Positions 1 to 11,766 of a DNA stretch of 64,000 nucleotides are shown here, one piece after another. The stretch lies in NCBI RefSeq assembly GCF_963576545.1, contig NC_083648.1, forward strand, positions 19,019,154-19,083,153, read 5' to 3'. The notes below the pieces were generated by a model that worked only from the letters and a program-made list of their open reading frames with translations, was not told where the DNA came from and searched no databases. A program made the position numbers and the translations under genes. Position 1 is the stretch's first letter, and each line of letters opens with the position of its first letter. The stretch comes from Limanda limanda. Lineage: Eukaryota; Chordata; Actinopteri; Pleuronectiformes; Pleuronectidae.

Positions 1-750
1 TGATACACAAACAAGAGTCAACTTTACAGTTAAATAAGGCTTAAAGAGCTGTAATGTCCCCATGCATTGATAATCCTACTTGATGACTTATTGTCTGAAT
101 AGAGATAAAAAAATATGTGTTGTCCTGGCAACTAATCCAAAGCACATGGTGTTAGTTATTATTAGGACAGCATATGCTTATAGCTGGTATCATGTTACCA
201 AGGGTCCACTCTGACTAATGTTAGGCAAAAATTAACGAAACTACTCTTGTCTGCTTAACCGCTGTTGTTTCACCAGTATATAAATAATACTATACTGACT
301 TTACCAATTAAAAATACTGATGCAGCAGTGACAATAGTGAGTAGTTGAATTAGCAGAGGTGTTTTGAGTGCATCTGCAGGTTTAAACCTCACTAAACAGT
401 CATTCAGAAAATTACTGGCTGGCTGCTGACTAACTAACTCACCGATTCCACATTCTCCACCGTTAACTCCACCGGGCTCTCCCCCGGGTTGTCCGGCGGC
501 TCCATCTGGCGCAAGGGGCAGCTTTCTCTGGGTGTCCCTCAGGAAACTACAGCCTGCTGATCGGTGGAAAGTAAATAAGTGATCAGATCGAGCTCTCGCT
601 GTCCTCTGAAGTGTGTGTGTCTGTGTGTCTGTGTGTGTGTGTGTGTGACAGAGGACGCAGCGGGTCATTCAGCTGTCTACACAGTACACATGTGGGCTGT
701 GCGCTCAGGCGTGACGACACACTGACCTCTGCGGGGGCTGAAAAAGTTTG

Positions 751-809
<59 letters not shown>

Positions 810-920
810 CCTCGTCAGCTGTCACTGCTCTGAACCTGTTCATGCACCAAACCTGCAAAAACACAGAGCACGGGGGGGAAACTTGGAAGCAGCGTTGGCA
901 CTCTCTCTGTTTGTGTGCGT

Positions 921-971
<51 letters not shown>

Positions 972-994
972 TGCGTGTGCGTGTGCGTGTGTGT

Positions 995-1025
<31 letters not shown>

Positions 1026-1138
1026 CGCGCCTCTGACGCACTGGCGCCTGATTGGAGCGGCGGAGCGACAGCGCTCCAGAGAGGGATGGATGCGGATGGA
1101 TGCGGATGGATGAGAGAGTGTGAGAGGAAAAAGAAACA
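1..1138. other. Upstream flank of the first gene, no gene seen
   Basis: I see no convincing coding exon here. The open frames are produced by TG/CA tracts (about 608-648, 752-810 and 910-1025). Roughly 1026-1300 is richer in G+C and CpG than the flanks and leads into the 5' leader of the first gene, so it is a plausible promoter region, but no specific element was recognised. Confidence 0.5.
608..1025. repeat. Clustered (TG)n/(CA)n microsatellites
   Basis: There are three dinucleotide tracts. A TG tract lies near 608-648, a CA tract near 752-810, and a long GT tract with GC interruptions near 910-1025. The strand switch from CA to GT between the second and third tracts gives two arms that are complementary to each other. 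Confidence 0.9.
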
Positions 1139-1416
1139 CACAGACGGAAGGTGAAGCATATTAAATACAATTTGCAGATTGACACTCTTTCTCTCTTTTG
1201 GGAATAAGGGACCGCGCGTCTGTCTGTGCGCCCGCCTGCCATGCGGCCCCACCCCTGCTCCTCTTCTGCCCGACTCCCTCAGGGTATTTTTAGCGCTGCT
1301 GCTGCTGCTGCTGCTGATGAGATCTGTCAAATCACGTAACGGAAACAAGCTCAGAGCTGAAGCGGCGGAGCTGCTGAGCACAGTCCGGTTTTTACAGGAG
1401 AACCAGGGGAGGTGAG

Positions 1417-3362
1417 ATGAGATTAGAAATCAACTTGGTGTTCGTCGTGTTGGTGCTGCTGCTTACCGGCTCAACGCAGACAAGAGGTAAGGTGCCATCC
1501 CCAGTGTGTGTGTCTGTGTGTGTGTGTTTGTGTGTGTGTGTGTCTGTGTTTGATGTGGACATCCTGCTGACGTGAGCCGGGCTCCTTATTAATTCAGCAC
1601 ATGATGCTCTCCGCTGTTTACTCGTCTTGGAGTAAGTTGTTACATAGCTGGATGCAGAATTTTATCATTATTCACTAATATTATAAGAAGGTTTAGTTCA
1701 TTCGTCAGCTTCTTGGTGTCAGAAGGATGTGCACTGTTCATTTAGATGAGATCAGCCAACTCAAATGCATTCATTTTTATTTCCACCAATATCAAATATT
1801 ATTTGATTTAACTTTTAATACATGACTTGGTTTAGACTTGTATCTCAGTGTATGTCTTTTTTACACCTTATATGCAAAATGGAACCAGGCCTCAGAGTTT
1901 AAAATTCAAATTTCAAATCATGGTTTATCAGAATACCGCTATTGGATGACATGTCACTAAATATATTAGTTATTGATCAAGTGATTATTGATCTTGATCA
2001 TTTTCTTCTGTGCCAGTAAACTAAAAAATAAATGAATATCTCACTTTATGCTCTGGTGAGTTCTAAGTGGACCGTTTTGTTTAGTCTATAGAAAAAACGA
2101 TTTATGTAATATATGAACTATATGTTATTTATATTATATGTTATTTATAATGAATTTCATTTCTATATCCACTTTATCTAGGTCAGAGCAGTGCTTTGCC
2201 CCCTGTCCTCCCTGGGAGTCATACCCACACCTCAGCATCTCCTGAGCGTGTGACAGCGGATCCTGGGAATGAAACACGTGATCCTGCAGGAAAGGATGAA
2301 ACCTCCACTGAAACCATCACCAGGGCTGAAGGAACCGTCAGATCCGATAATGTCACTGATGCAGCATTTAAAACCCACTTGTTGAGCTCAAGCTCTGCAG
2401 CTGCAACATCTGCACACACGGATGGAACCGTGGTCATGACGGCTCACACAGGTGCTGCCTCTTCTCCAGGTAAGACAAATCTTTATTTATCAACACAGAA
2501 ACTATGGTTATCTTTCCATTCATAGGTCTTTTAATCTGCATCTATAATTTTCCAATCCTTTCTGTTTACTGAGTCCAGATTAAACTATTCAAATAATAAC
2601 TGCTTGAGATCTGCTTGTTTGCAAACACAGCCTCTTTCCTCAGACTCAGCTCCACTCCCAGCAGCGTTCCAGGAGCAGGTTCCTCATTCACAATGTGTGT
2701 CGTAACTTCATTATTTTTAATAGATCAGTTAAATATAAACCTGCCATGTTGAGGCCGTGTTGCCTCTTCTGAGGAGCATGGAAATAACAGACAATGTGAC
2801 ACCGCACTTTAGCTCCCTTTAGTCATCGTCACCTCTCTCACCTCCGTCTCTGTAGAATAACACGAAGCTCGACACTTTAAAGCTAAAAGTGGCAACGCTG
2901 CTACTTTGATGTGTTTTTGTTATTAATGCAGAATGTGTATATTTTTGTATTTTTCGCTTCTGTCAAACAAAATGCAGAATCATGCAGTCGGGCCATCCAT
3001 CCACAAATCCATCCATCCATCCATTATCTTTGAGGATTGCAATCTGACATTGGGTGATAGGTGGGGTGCACCCTGGACAATTCAATAGTCCATCACAAGG
3101 CCAACATACAGAGACACACAACCATACACACTCACATTCACACCTGATTAATCTAACCTGTTTTGGGGCTGTGGGAATAAACCGGAGAATCAAGAGACAG
3201 CAGAGAGAACATACACACACCAAACAGAATTGAGATGAGGACATGAAGCAATTCAATCTTCAATTTCATTTGTAAACAGCTATATTTAAACCTACATTAT
3301 TTCAAGGCACTTTACATACTAACCTGACAATATTATATAGAAAAAAGCAACAGTTCACACAC

Positions 3363-3455
<93 letters not shown>

Positions 3456-4039
3456 CGGTGGGAAGGTTATGTTGTCACCCCCTGTTTGTTCGTTGGTTGG
3501 TTTGACTGTTAGCAAGATTACACAAAAACAACAAAATGATTTGTCACAAAACCTGTTTAAAGGATGCTGTATGGATTACGAAAGAACACAAAACATTTTT
3601 GTGCAGATTCACATCAGAAGGCACATCCAGAATTATTTTTTCTTTAACATGGTGCGATCATGATTTTTATAGGTGTGGGAAATTTGGATCTGGATCTAGT
3701 GAATTTAAATAGTTTCATAAGGGGCCTGTTGGGCCTTTGAGTTGTCATTCCAGTTTAGTGAATTTAATCTGACTATAGCTGAACCAAAACCAATGTTCAC
3801 TATGGTGGGAAAAGTTGATCTCTGTTTTGTCTGACAAAGCTTTAATTTACAGCAGTGAACATGTGTTATAACCACCACTGCCACTGTTATTGTGCCGTGG
3901 AGTCCATGCATGAAAATGCAAACGGTGTATGCTAAGCAGGATGCTGGTGGACGCAGGTGGATCGCTGACAACGATAACATTACAGCAGGAGTGTGTGCTG
4001 TAATGTCAGCGGAAGTTACCCTGCTGTCATGGGCAGGGT

Positions 4040-4136
<97 letters not shown>

Positions 4137-5182
4137 TCCATTTGCTTTGAAGAACCCTCTGCACTGTTTTGAATTGACACAGCACTACCCTCACATCCAC
4201 ACTTTCAGCTGGCGCCCACAGCCTTTCATCCACACCTATGCCGCAGAGCCCCACCCCTCTGCATCACGTCCCAACCACTGAGGACAGGAAGCCCCCGGCA
4301 ACAGATCCCACCGCCACCTTTTCATCTCAGCCAGCCCACACAGTGCCGAGTATGAGCTCCACCACCCAGTCACAGCCCACAGGCCGCCCTCTCACCTCAG
4401 CTCCAGTGCCTGTGGGGCCAAAACACCGGGAGGCCCCATCTGAACTCAACGTTGGAGATGAAGGTATGGTGACGCACAGGGGAAAGCGCAATATAATTCT
4501 AATTTTCTCTAAAAAAAAGTGTGTTATATTATGTTTGTCCATTCCTCTGTCACATAGACCTCAAGGGGCCCCGGTACCACCCGAGCTCCCGGTTAGACCC
4601 CCTGCTGGCTGCTCTGCTGTCAGTGTTCATCGTCACCACTGCCATCGTCTTTGTCGTCCTCTTCCTGAAGCTCCGCCAGAGGACAAGCCACCCCGAGTTT
4701 CAGCGGCTGCAGGATCTCCCCATGGTAAGGCTTCTGAGCAGACATTACAGTGAGGATGATTCAGCTTCACTTGCTTCCCGTCCAGTCCTACATTCTATAG
4801 AAAATCCTCCTCCTCATCTACAAATCCCTGCATGACCTGGTACCTGTCTTACCTTCTCTATCCCAGCACCTATGGTCCTCAGATACAGGTCCCAGCCCCT
4901 GTTGATTCCCAAATTTGATCCAACCAGACCTTTTCAGATATAATGTAAAATCAAGTCCCAAAAATGACCTTTGGCCTGTATAAAAAAAAGGAAAACTGAA
5001 TCTATTACAATGGAAATGTCAAATATGCTTCTGTATCTCAATAACTTTAAAAACTAGGGCTCTAATCTCATTCTTATAACTGCACTTCACTAAATGTCCA
5101 ATTTACCATCAAGTTTTGTCTCAATGATCTTCTCCAGGAGGATTTGATGGAGGACACACCGCTCTCCAGATACACTTACTGA
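1417..5182 (+). CDS. Mucin-like single-pass type I membrane protein, five exons, family not recognised
   Basis: Five exons join in phase into a 274-residue protein: 1417-1486, 2182-2469, 4209-4463, 4558-4724 and 5138-5182. All introns are GT/AG. Exon 1 encodes a hydrophobic signal peptide (about residues 1-21). Residues 24-204 are rich in Ser, Thr and Pro, with N-glycosylation sequons at N53 and N80, and look like an O-glycosylated stalk. Residues 219-241 form one membrane span, followed by a basic stop-transfer stretch (KLRQR). The short tail ends EDLMEDTPLSRYTY, and its acidic and tyrosine residues could be a sorting or phosphorylation signal. I do not recognise the family. The first three introns are phase 1, as is common in extracellular proteins. 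Exons 2 and 3 are the divergent part, while the membrane and tail exons look constrained. The ATG at 1417 is chosen because it opens the signal peptide. Start and splicing are well supported; function is unknown. Confidence 0.75.
2990..3245 (-). repeat. Dispersed fish repeat (CCATCC / ACCCTGGACA family)
   Basis: The block has a CCATCCATCC run, then GGTGGGGTGCACCCTGGACA, a 'CCATCACAAGGCCAAC' stretch and 'CACACTCACATTCACACCT'. This order is familiar from a very common fish interspersed repeat. It lies in intron 2 of the mucin-like gene. The orientation given is arbitrary. Pieces of what looks like the same family occur at 7265-7440, 41795-41850 and 50805-51140. Confidence 0.6.
3365..3452. repeat. 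(CA)n microsatellite
   Basis: An uninterrupted CA tract of about 44 units in intron 2 of the mucin-like gene. Confidence 0.95.
3466..3745 (+). repeat. Dispersed repeat related to the one at 23960-24310
   Basis: It contains 'GTTAGCAAGATTACACAAAAACA', 'TTTCTTTAACATGG' and 'TTCATAAGGGG..TG.TGGG', in the same order as the copy in the lrrc52 intron. It is a degenerate interspersed repeat, not a gene; the short open frames across it have no coding signature. Confidence 0.55.
4040..4132. repeat. (GT)n microsatellite
   Basis: A near-perfect GT tract of about 46 units lying about 76 bases upstream of the third coding exon of the mucin-like gene (starts at 4209). It is close enough to the splice acceptor that length variation might affect splicing; that is inference. 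Confidence 0.95.
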
Positions 5183-7076
5183 TGGACACGTCCTGTCAGT
5201 CAGAGGCAACAGAAGCAAGGCGGACACTGAAGGAAGAAAGTGTGGACTCGAGCAAAGCTTTTACCCGATGCTGCTGCATCACTGCTGATCAGTGTGTTGG
5301 GTCAGTGGTGAAGTCGTTTCTCTGATGCTAACTTAAAATTGTTTTACTCATTTAAATACAACGGTTTTGTATAACTTCAACTCTTTTTCCACATTCCCTC
5401 TAAAGTACAGGAGATCTTCAGTCAGGTGGGAAACTTATGTTTTCTATGTATCCCTGACTTGACTCCCTATGTACACACAGCACTTTAATGTGGCACGTAT
5501 GGTCACACTGCCCTCTAGGGGACATATGGGGTTATGTGGATCAAGGTTGCACATGGTCCCTTAGTGTAAATTAACTGACCACCTCAGGTTATGGAAGGAG
5601 ACATTGGAGAGTGATGGATAAAGATTGAGAATGCAAAGTTCTTTCAGACACGTTAAAAAGTTTTCATCACGCCCCCAAATTAAAAACTTGAATTATGATC
5701 TTTTAGGTGACCAAATATTAGTGAAGTGCACTTTCACACCATATTGCCAGGTTGCACGTGTTGTCTTAATGCCACAGCGTTGCTGCACAAAAAAGGCAGG
5801 TGATATACAATTGAAAAGCCATATATTTTGGAAAAACAGTTAAGTAATACACAAGTTATAGATTATTAAACTGTTTTCATGAACTAACCAATTTAAGCCA
5901 AATTATGTGGCAAATATTTATTGTTGCGTCGCAGCCTTTAATGTGTACTTATCTGTGTTGTGGAACTTGTATCATCATAGTCTGATGCAAGTATATAAAA
6001 CATGAAATTGGTTATTCTGCTTTTATTGATGAGTATTTAATCCACCAGAAGACCCTGCTACACTAAATAACCACTTAAATATGAGTCAAATGTCATGTCA
6101 AGCAGCATCAGGGACGGGTTTTTTGTTTTACCTGTATCTGTATTAGTTTGAATATTGTGCAGATGTGCTTGACCTTAAATTATGTATTAGAGATGTTTAC
6201 CTAGTATTACTTTAATACTGCATTAAGTGCCATTAGTTATGTGTATTTATACATATATATGCCATTGAAAGGTAGACTTTAAGAGTTTATTGATATATGT
6301 CCTGTTTGATAATCAAATAGAAACCAGAGTAAAGTTGCACATTTAGAGGGTGGTGTTGTTTTATAAAAGCACTGAGCTTCAAGCCTTACAGTATGCTGTG
6401 TCATTGTAAATGTTTGTTTCTTTTGTCAGTGAATCTGCCTCAACAAGTCATGTTGGATTTGAACAAATACTCTCCTTTAATAAACGAAGCCACTCCCTTA
6501 AACACAGTCCATTGCTGCAAGGGCAGAATTTCAACCCTTACCCCACACCGCTCGCTACAAAGGAGGAAACACAAACATATTCATAACCAATGTGTCATAT
6601 TTAATAGTATGAAAAAATAACAGCGATAATGATTGGAATTAAGTTTGAGTTTTCTTACACAACACCTGCATTCTTTTAAAAAAACATTTTCATTTATTTT
6701 TTTGCCGGGGTAAAACATAAGGTTTTATTTGAAATGTCCCTTTTTATAACATTGTCTTAATTTGTTTCTTACTAAAGATACATTCTTTGGCCAATTCATT
6801 CAACTTGTCAAATCTGGAAAGCAGGTAAAAATGCTTTGAGATATAAACTGACTTGTTATCTCACATGGAGCAGGAATGCCCGTATGTGAAAAAAACACAT
6901 TCATCAGGGTAAATGAGGCGTTTTCCCTCAGCGAGAACCAGTCAGGTCACTTGTCAACGGCACCCTGACGAGAGGTTACAGCACGCATGCTTCAAGGTAC
7001 ATTACATTATATTAGTTATGTAGAGCAGTAATTATTGTTATAATCATTAATAAAAACCCAGGCTTAGTCGCTGTCC
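5183..7076. other. 3' flank of the mucin-like gene and space before mgst3
   Basis: AT-rich sequence with no exon I can support. The 3' untranslated region of the mucin-like gene must begin at 5183; AATAAA-type signals occur further on (for example near 6479), but the true end is not visible. mgst3 converges from the other side, so its 3' untranslated region also ends in this stretch. Confidence 0.5.
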
Positions 7077-7558
7077 TCAACAGCAAGCGGTCTCCTTACA
7101 GAAACGCCCCATCCGTGGTCCAGTCCAACCCAACAGTTGGCGCCCGAAGCTGGCTGTGGTCAGGATCATTCCGAGGAAAGCCACATTGCCAAACGCTCCC
7201 CACCTTCTGTTTTTAGGATCTGATTGGGATAAAAAATATCATCCATTAGCTAAACTGCTTTAGCTAGGAGGAAAAAAGGTAAGAGACGTGGTACGCCCTC
7301 GACAGATCCCACAGTCACCTAGTCTCTGGGTTGTGGGAGGAAGCTGGAGAAAACTCACAGGGAGAACATGCAATCTCTACACAGACATGCCACAGTGGGT
7401 CAACAGGTTCAAACTCAGAACCTTGTTACTTAGAGTGCTAACTGCTGATAAAAGAGCAGAAAAGATAAATGAAAGTTCTTACCTCCTGTAGAGTACCCAT
7501 GTGCGTACACCTCTCTGCTAATGATCCATACAGCTCCAAGTCCACTGGCTGCACGCTG

Positions 7559-7597
<39 letters not shown>

Positions 7598-8312
7598 AAA
7601 CACTTAGATATGATGAGAAAGTTGACATTCCTGCATTCTGCATTCAATGGCCCTATTTTTTCAAATTCTATCAATTCTTAGTCTGCGAATAGTATTCAAG
7701 TGTTGTGTTAGTATGATAGTACAAAAACTCACTGGACAATTCAAGCCACCAATAGCCAGGCAGAAGAGGAAGGCGGGGTACAGCTCCAGGCTAATGAGAG
7801 GTGATAACAGATTTTTATGACATTAATACATGAGCTTTAACCTCCTTTTCAAATGCAGCAACTTCTGAGTCACAGTGTGCAAATCTTTGTGGCATTGTCC
7901 TGGTTTACTCTGGTCGAAACTCACGTGTGTTGGTGTGCACGCTGGATACAGTTGAAAATCTTTCCGGTTTCAGGATCATCACTGTACATCTGAGGGTACT
8001 GTTAAGGCGAGGCAAGATTATTTGTACAGTTGCACCAAATTCCATGGGGCACAACCAGGCCCTGCCCACTTATGGAGCAACTTCATCAAGGTAGAGATCT
8101 ATGCCTACAGTGTGTAAGCATAGAGTGGTGATTTGATTGATAAGAAAATTAACATTATAGTTTATATGTATTTGAACAGTCGTAGTTGTGCTCACCTGCA
8201 CGTCGTACTTCTTGCGAGCTTTGCCAACCTTGATGGCCAGATGCCCAACCATGACAATACTGGCAACACCGGTCAACACCACCAATCCATACTCTTTGGA
8301 GAGAACAACCAT
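7077..8312 (-). CDS. mgst3: Microsomal glutathione S-transferase 3 (MAPEG family), five coding exons
   Basis: Membrane enzyme of the endoplasmic reticulum that uses glutathione for conjugation and peroxide reduction. Coding exons in transcript order are 8196-8312, 7925-7998, 7733-7790, 7483-7555 and 7077-7219. All phases close to give 154 residues; human MGST3 has 152. The N-terminus [15 protein letters not shown] and the segments [34 protein letters not shown] and [11 protein letters not shown] follow the human protein along its length, with four expected membrane helices. The tail ends in a Cys-Cys pair like the human KCCH end. One oddity: the MAPEG signature R-x3-N-x2-E reads RAHQHTLE, so the conserved Asn is His. 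A CA tract abuts the acceptor of the 73-bp exon. The acceptor just upstream of the ATG (near 8322) implies a non-coding first exon further upstream. The name is also supported by lrrc52 nearby. Confidence 0.93.
7265..7440. repeat. Fragment of dispersed fish repeat in mgst3 intron 4
   Basis: It contains 'GGGTTGTGGGAGGAAGCTGG', 'GAGAAAACTCACAGGGAGAA' and 'CATGCAATCTC', a familiar segment of the common fish repeat also seen at 2990-3245 and 50805-51140. It lies between the last two mgst3 exons and is not coding. Confidence 0.55.
7558..7594. repeat. (CA)n tract touching the mgst3 exon 4 acceptor
   Basis: On the transcribed strand this is (TG)n followed directly by TAACAG and the exon. The dinucleotide tract therefore takes the place of the polypyrimidine tract. 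The same arrangement is kept in the decayed duplicate at 13669-13718. Confidence 0.85.
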
Positions 8313-9000
8313 CCTGACAGACCTGAGAGAGGAAAAATTACAGTCGCACACAAAACACATTCAAAACGATGACATGTTAACGCACAGAATAGCAGTGAAG
8401 ATGCATACACAGTTACAGAAAGGATTACGAAGTCACAAAAAAAATCAGTCACACAAAAATTGAAGACGATCAAAAAGACATGTCACGCTTAAAAATCTAA
8501 ACAGTCAAAAAATTCCCAAAATCGAAAGCACAATTCTTCAGATGAGTCTCCCACATACAGTTCCTCTCTATTGCAGGAGGAGTTCGTTTTTTGGCTAAAC
8601 AACGAAGGGAACCCCCTGTTTTCTTTTCATGCATGAGGATTGATTAACATTCATTCGTCGTCTGAATCTAAGCTGAGTCTGTCCCAGAGGAGGAAAGAGA
8701 CCGAGAGGAGCAGGGACGCCTTCACAGGAAAGGTCATCTGAGGATTCAAGCGGCGCCATTATTACAACAACAACATGTCTGAAAGTAGAAGAAGCGATCG
8801 AACTCACAACTCTCTCACAATAACACAAAGTTGAACTCACAGATGAAGCGACAGCTGTAACACACACGGGAGAGAACACGGAGCAACTCTCACAAGACCC
8901 GAAGTTTTCTGGTTTAATGCTACTTCCGTGTGCGCAGAGGATGACGTAACAGCCCAGACACACACAGGGGGCGTGGTCGGCGCTGAGACTAAAGCCCTGT
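8313..9000 (-). promoter_or_regulatory. mgst3: Likely mgst3 5' leader, first intron and promoter
   Basis: A splice acceptor (CTCTCTCAG) lies just upstream of the mgst3 ATG, so transcription must start further to the right. The stretch 8880-9000 carries an ETS-like ACTTCCG, a CRE-like ATGACGTAA and a GGGGGCGTGG box, and is a reasonable promoter candidate. The exact non-coding exon could not be fixed from sequence. Confidence 0.4.
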
Positions 9001-10009
9001 GTTTTATTTTCTCAGATGATTAACTCGACAGCTTTTATAGCGGATGTGTGCTAAAAGTCAGGGTCACACCCACTTTCACTAGTCACATACAGGACCTTGA
9101 CACTTCCTCAGGTGAGCTGAGGACACCAGGTCAAATGAGGTTGTCTTGTCACTGAGAACAATTGGGAATACCATGTATGGAAATCTCGTACTGCATATAA
9201 AGATTAGAGACACATTGCCACCTTTTTCCAATATCTAGAATTAGAGCTGTTAGTGAGTGAACATTTGGACAAAAAAACACATCTGTATGCCCTGAAAAAT
9301 AAAGTTCAAAGTATCAGCGGAAGGGAAGAGTAGGACACATGTGTGACTGTCCTCTGATAATTGACAAGCTTTAATAGGCGTAGATACAATAATGGAATAA
9401 TTGATTATAACGTCAACAGAGAAAATAATAACAACAATAAATATGCATAAAATACAAGGAACATAGAAAACAAAAAGCAGAGCTCTCCTGGACGTTTCAA
9501 AGCTAAACTGTTGTTAAAAATTAGTGAATAATAATTTTCCTCCCTTTAATTTTCTTATTGTGTTTATACAGTGTTGTGTGATTCCGGGGCAATTACTTCT
9601 GATACACGTTCGTTGGTTGACTATCATGATTAAATCATTATGTATTTATCAACAGCATGTAACCATCAGAGTTCTTATTGGGGAGATCCAAGCAGTGGGT
9701 AGATGCTGTTTATTCAGAGCACTAATAACAAATAAACCCCTTTATTAGATCATTAGGAGTCACAGCAGTGATCCAAATATGATCTATTCTATTTCATGTA
9801 TTTCATTAAAAGTATTTTTTCCTTATTTATAAACTATCTGTAGGTTGTGACAGTGGCCAGCAGAGGAGAAAGTCAGTCTGATGATGCCGTGCTCAATCAC
9901 CTATTAGCTGCTGTCATGTCTGCGTGAAGTCCTGTTTAATTAAAGCAATGCTGGGATGCATGTTGGAAAAAACACAAAGTTCAAAATACAAGAGAGGACA
10001 CATTTAAAT
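9001..10009. other. Intergenic, nothing recognised
   Basis: AT-rich sequence with no exon, RNA gene or terminal repeats that I can support on either strand. The open frame near 9524-9748 lacks any recognisable motif and ends in an AT-rich stretch. Confidence 0.5.
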
Positions 10010-10490
10010 AAATAAATAAATACATTTTATTTGTAAGGCACTCTTCATCCGAGAATCTCAGAGTGCCACAAGTACATAGTTAAAATCAAAGTCCTAAAAC
10101 TCAACTCAAAGTAAAAAATGCCTTCTTGAATAAAAAGGTTTTTAGGCCAGTCTTAAAAGAGTCCAGGGTATGTGTTGCCCTCAGGTGGTCAGGGAGACCG
10201 TTCCATAGGCGAGGCGCTGCTGAGCAAAAGGCCCGGTCGCCCATGGTGCAGAGCTTGGTGTTGGGAACCCCGAAGGAGCGAGCTACTTGTAGATCTGAGG
10301 GTGCGGGTGGAGGTTTGGGGAGTGATGAGTTCTTGTAGGTAGGGAGGTGCATGGCCAATGATGCATTTATGGGTGAGGAGTAGGACTTTGTAGTCAATCC
10401 GGGTTGAGACAGGGAGCCAGTGGAGTGAGTGGAGAATTGGTGTTATGACTTTGTAATCGTAACATTGTCGATGTGTCAACTTGTGTTTGG
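10010..10490 (-). mobile_element. 3' end of an L2/CR1-type LINE
   Basis: The minus strand encodes overlapping frames with the typical tail of a fish L2-like reverse transcriptase protein: HSLHWLPVSTRIDYKVLLL, then 'APPYLQELITP', then GDRAFCSAAPRLWNGLPDHL and 'DSFKTGLKTFLFKKAF'. A frameshift separates the two halves. The element ends in an (AAAT)n tract near 10005-10020, as expected for this clade. Everything upstream of the C-terminus is missing (5' truncation). Confidence 0.8.
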
Positions 10491-10537
10491 CAGTTGTTTA
10501 CCTGGTGTGAATGAGAAGACGTCAACCACAAAGTGAC

Positions 10538-11435
10538 CAGTGTTGGGAGTAACGGCGTTTAAGTATAACGGCGTTACTAACGGAGTTCTTTTTCAGTAAC
10601 GGAGTAATCTAATTAATTACTTTTGTCATCGTTACAACGCCGTTATCGTTATTGATAATGTAAAGTGGCGCGTTACTACAATTTGGTTGAATGAAGCGGT
10701 CAGTCGGCGATCTCAACCGGCAGCGACTCCGCAGTCCCCGGCGCTGTTTGCCGGCTTCCTCCGCACTTCCGCTTTCTCCTGTCCCTTGCGACTCCTTCTC
10801 CACCAATGAATAGGCTTGACGTCGCTCGCTACGTCATCATCCGGCGACGGCTGTCAAACAACACTCTGGTGGTGGGGGGGGGGGGGGGGGGTCTCTCGAT
10901 CCGTTACAATATTACACCCCAGCTGCGTGGAGAGAGCTGTCTCACTGCACGCTCTGACTACAGCTCAAGACAGCGACAATGGCGACGAGCCAGGCAAATT
11001 CAAAAGTAGCGTTCAATAACTGGAAGTACCGGCACTACTTCTCACACTACTTAATGGCCAGATTTTCCTTTTTTCTTTTTACCCAAGTTTACATTTGCAC
11101 TTGAATTTTATTTTCAATATTTATTTTTATATGTTTTAATTCTATGCATCATATGGCAGGCTGCAATCTATTGAGTTCAAATAAATACCAAATGTTCTAA
11201 AATACTGTATATAGTGTTTTTATTCTTCAATCAGTTAATATAAACATCTTTGACGTTAAAGATGTTACAGAACGTAACAGCGTTATAAAACATGAAAAAT
11301 AACGCCACAGTTACTTTGCTGAGTAACTAATTACTCTAACAATGTGGTAACTGAGTTACTAACTCAATTACTTTTTGGGAGAAGTAATTTGTAACTGTAA
11401 CTAATTACTTTTTAGAAGTAACTTGACCAACACTG
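10538..11435 (+). mobile_element. Internally deleted hAT element with perfect 8-bp target duplication
   Basis: The ends are CAGTGTTGGGAGTAACG and ..GTTACTTCTAAAAAGTAATTAG-type (reverse of TTGACCAACACTG). The same 8 bases, AAAGTGAC, stand on both sides (10530-10537 and 11436-11443), so the 898-bp boundary is exact. Inside, an ATG at 10979 opens a short frame beginning MATSQANSKVAFNNWKYRHY, which looks like the start of a hAT transposase, but the rest is gone. A run of about 18 G lies near 10873-10891. It is non-autonomous. Confidence 0.9.
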
Positions 11436-11656
11436 AAAGTGACATATCTTTTCTAAAGCTGCGTTTTACGAGGTCCAAAGGTTTAACTGATAAATCATTG
11501 GAAAACTTCTGTGAAATCGAGGTGAGCTGTTGGTTTTTCTGCCTTGTTTCCAGAGAACCACTTTTATTGGGCAGCTGTGTATAAAACAAAGTGTTTTTGC
11601 CAACTACCTTTGACCAATAATATCACATCAACAGTGCAGACACCCCCTCTAAAGAG

Positions 11657-11663
11657 TATAAAA
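11657..11663 (+). promoter_or_regulatory. TATA box of the lectin gene
   Basis: TATAAAA in the context GAGTATAAAAGAACAC. It lies about 110 bases upstream of the reading frame, which leaves room for a short 5' leader starting near 11685-11690. Confidence 0.6.
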
Positions 11664-11766
11664 GAACACAGCCTGCCGTAGTGTCTCCTTCAAACTTTCA
11701 TTCTCATCCAACACTGCAGATCATCTCCAACCCCTCGTCCTGCTCCTGTGACAGAGAAAGAGAGAC

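Noticed and set aside
611..1154. Several overlapping long frames on both strands rich in Val-Cys or His-Thr
   Set aside because: They are translations of TG/CA microsatellites and appear in several frames at once.
7077..7491. mgst3 considered a pseudogene because exon 5 seemed out of frame
   Set aside because: A different acceptor (AATCAG at 7220) gives [13 protein letters not shown] in phase, matching human MGST3, so the gene is intact.
10609..11019. Frames in the GC-rich middle of the hAT element as possible host genes
   Set aside because: They lie between hAT ends with a perfect target duplication; only the first codons of a hAT protein are recognisable.
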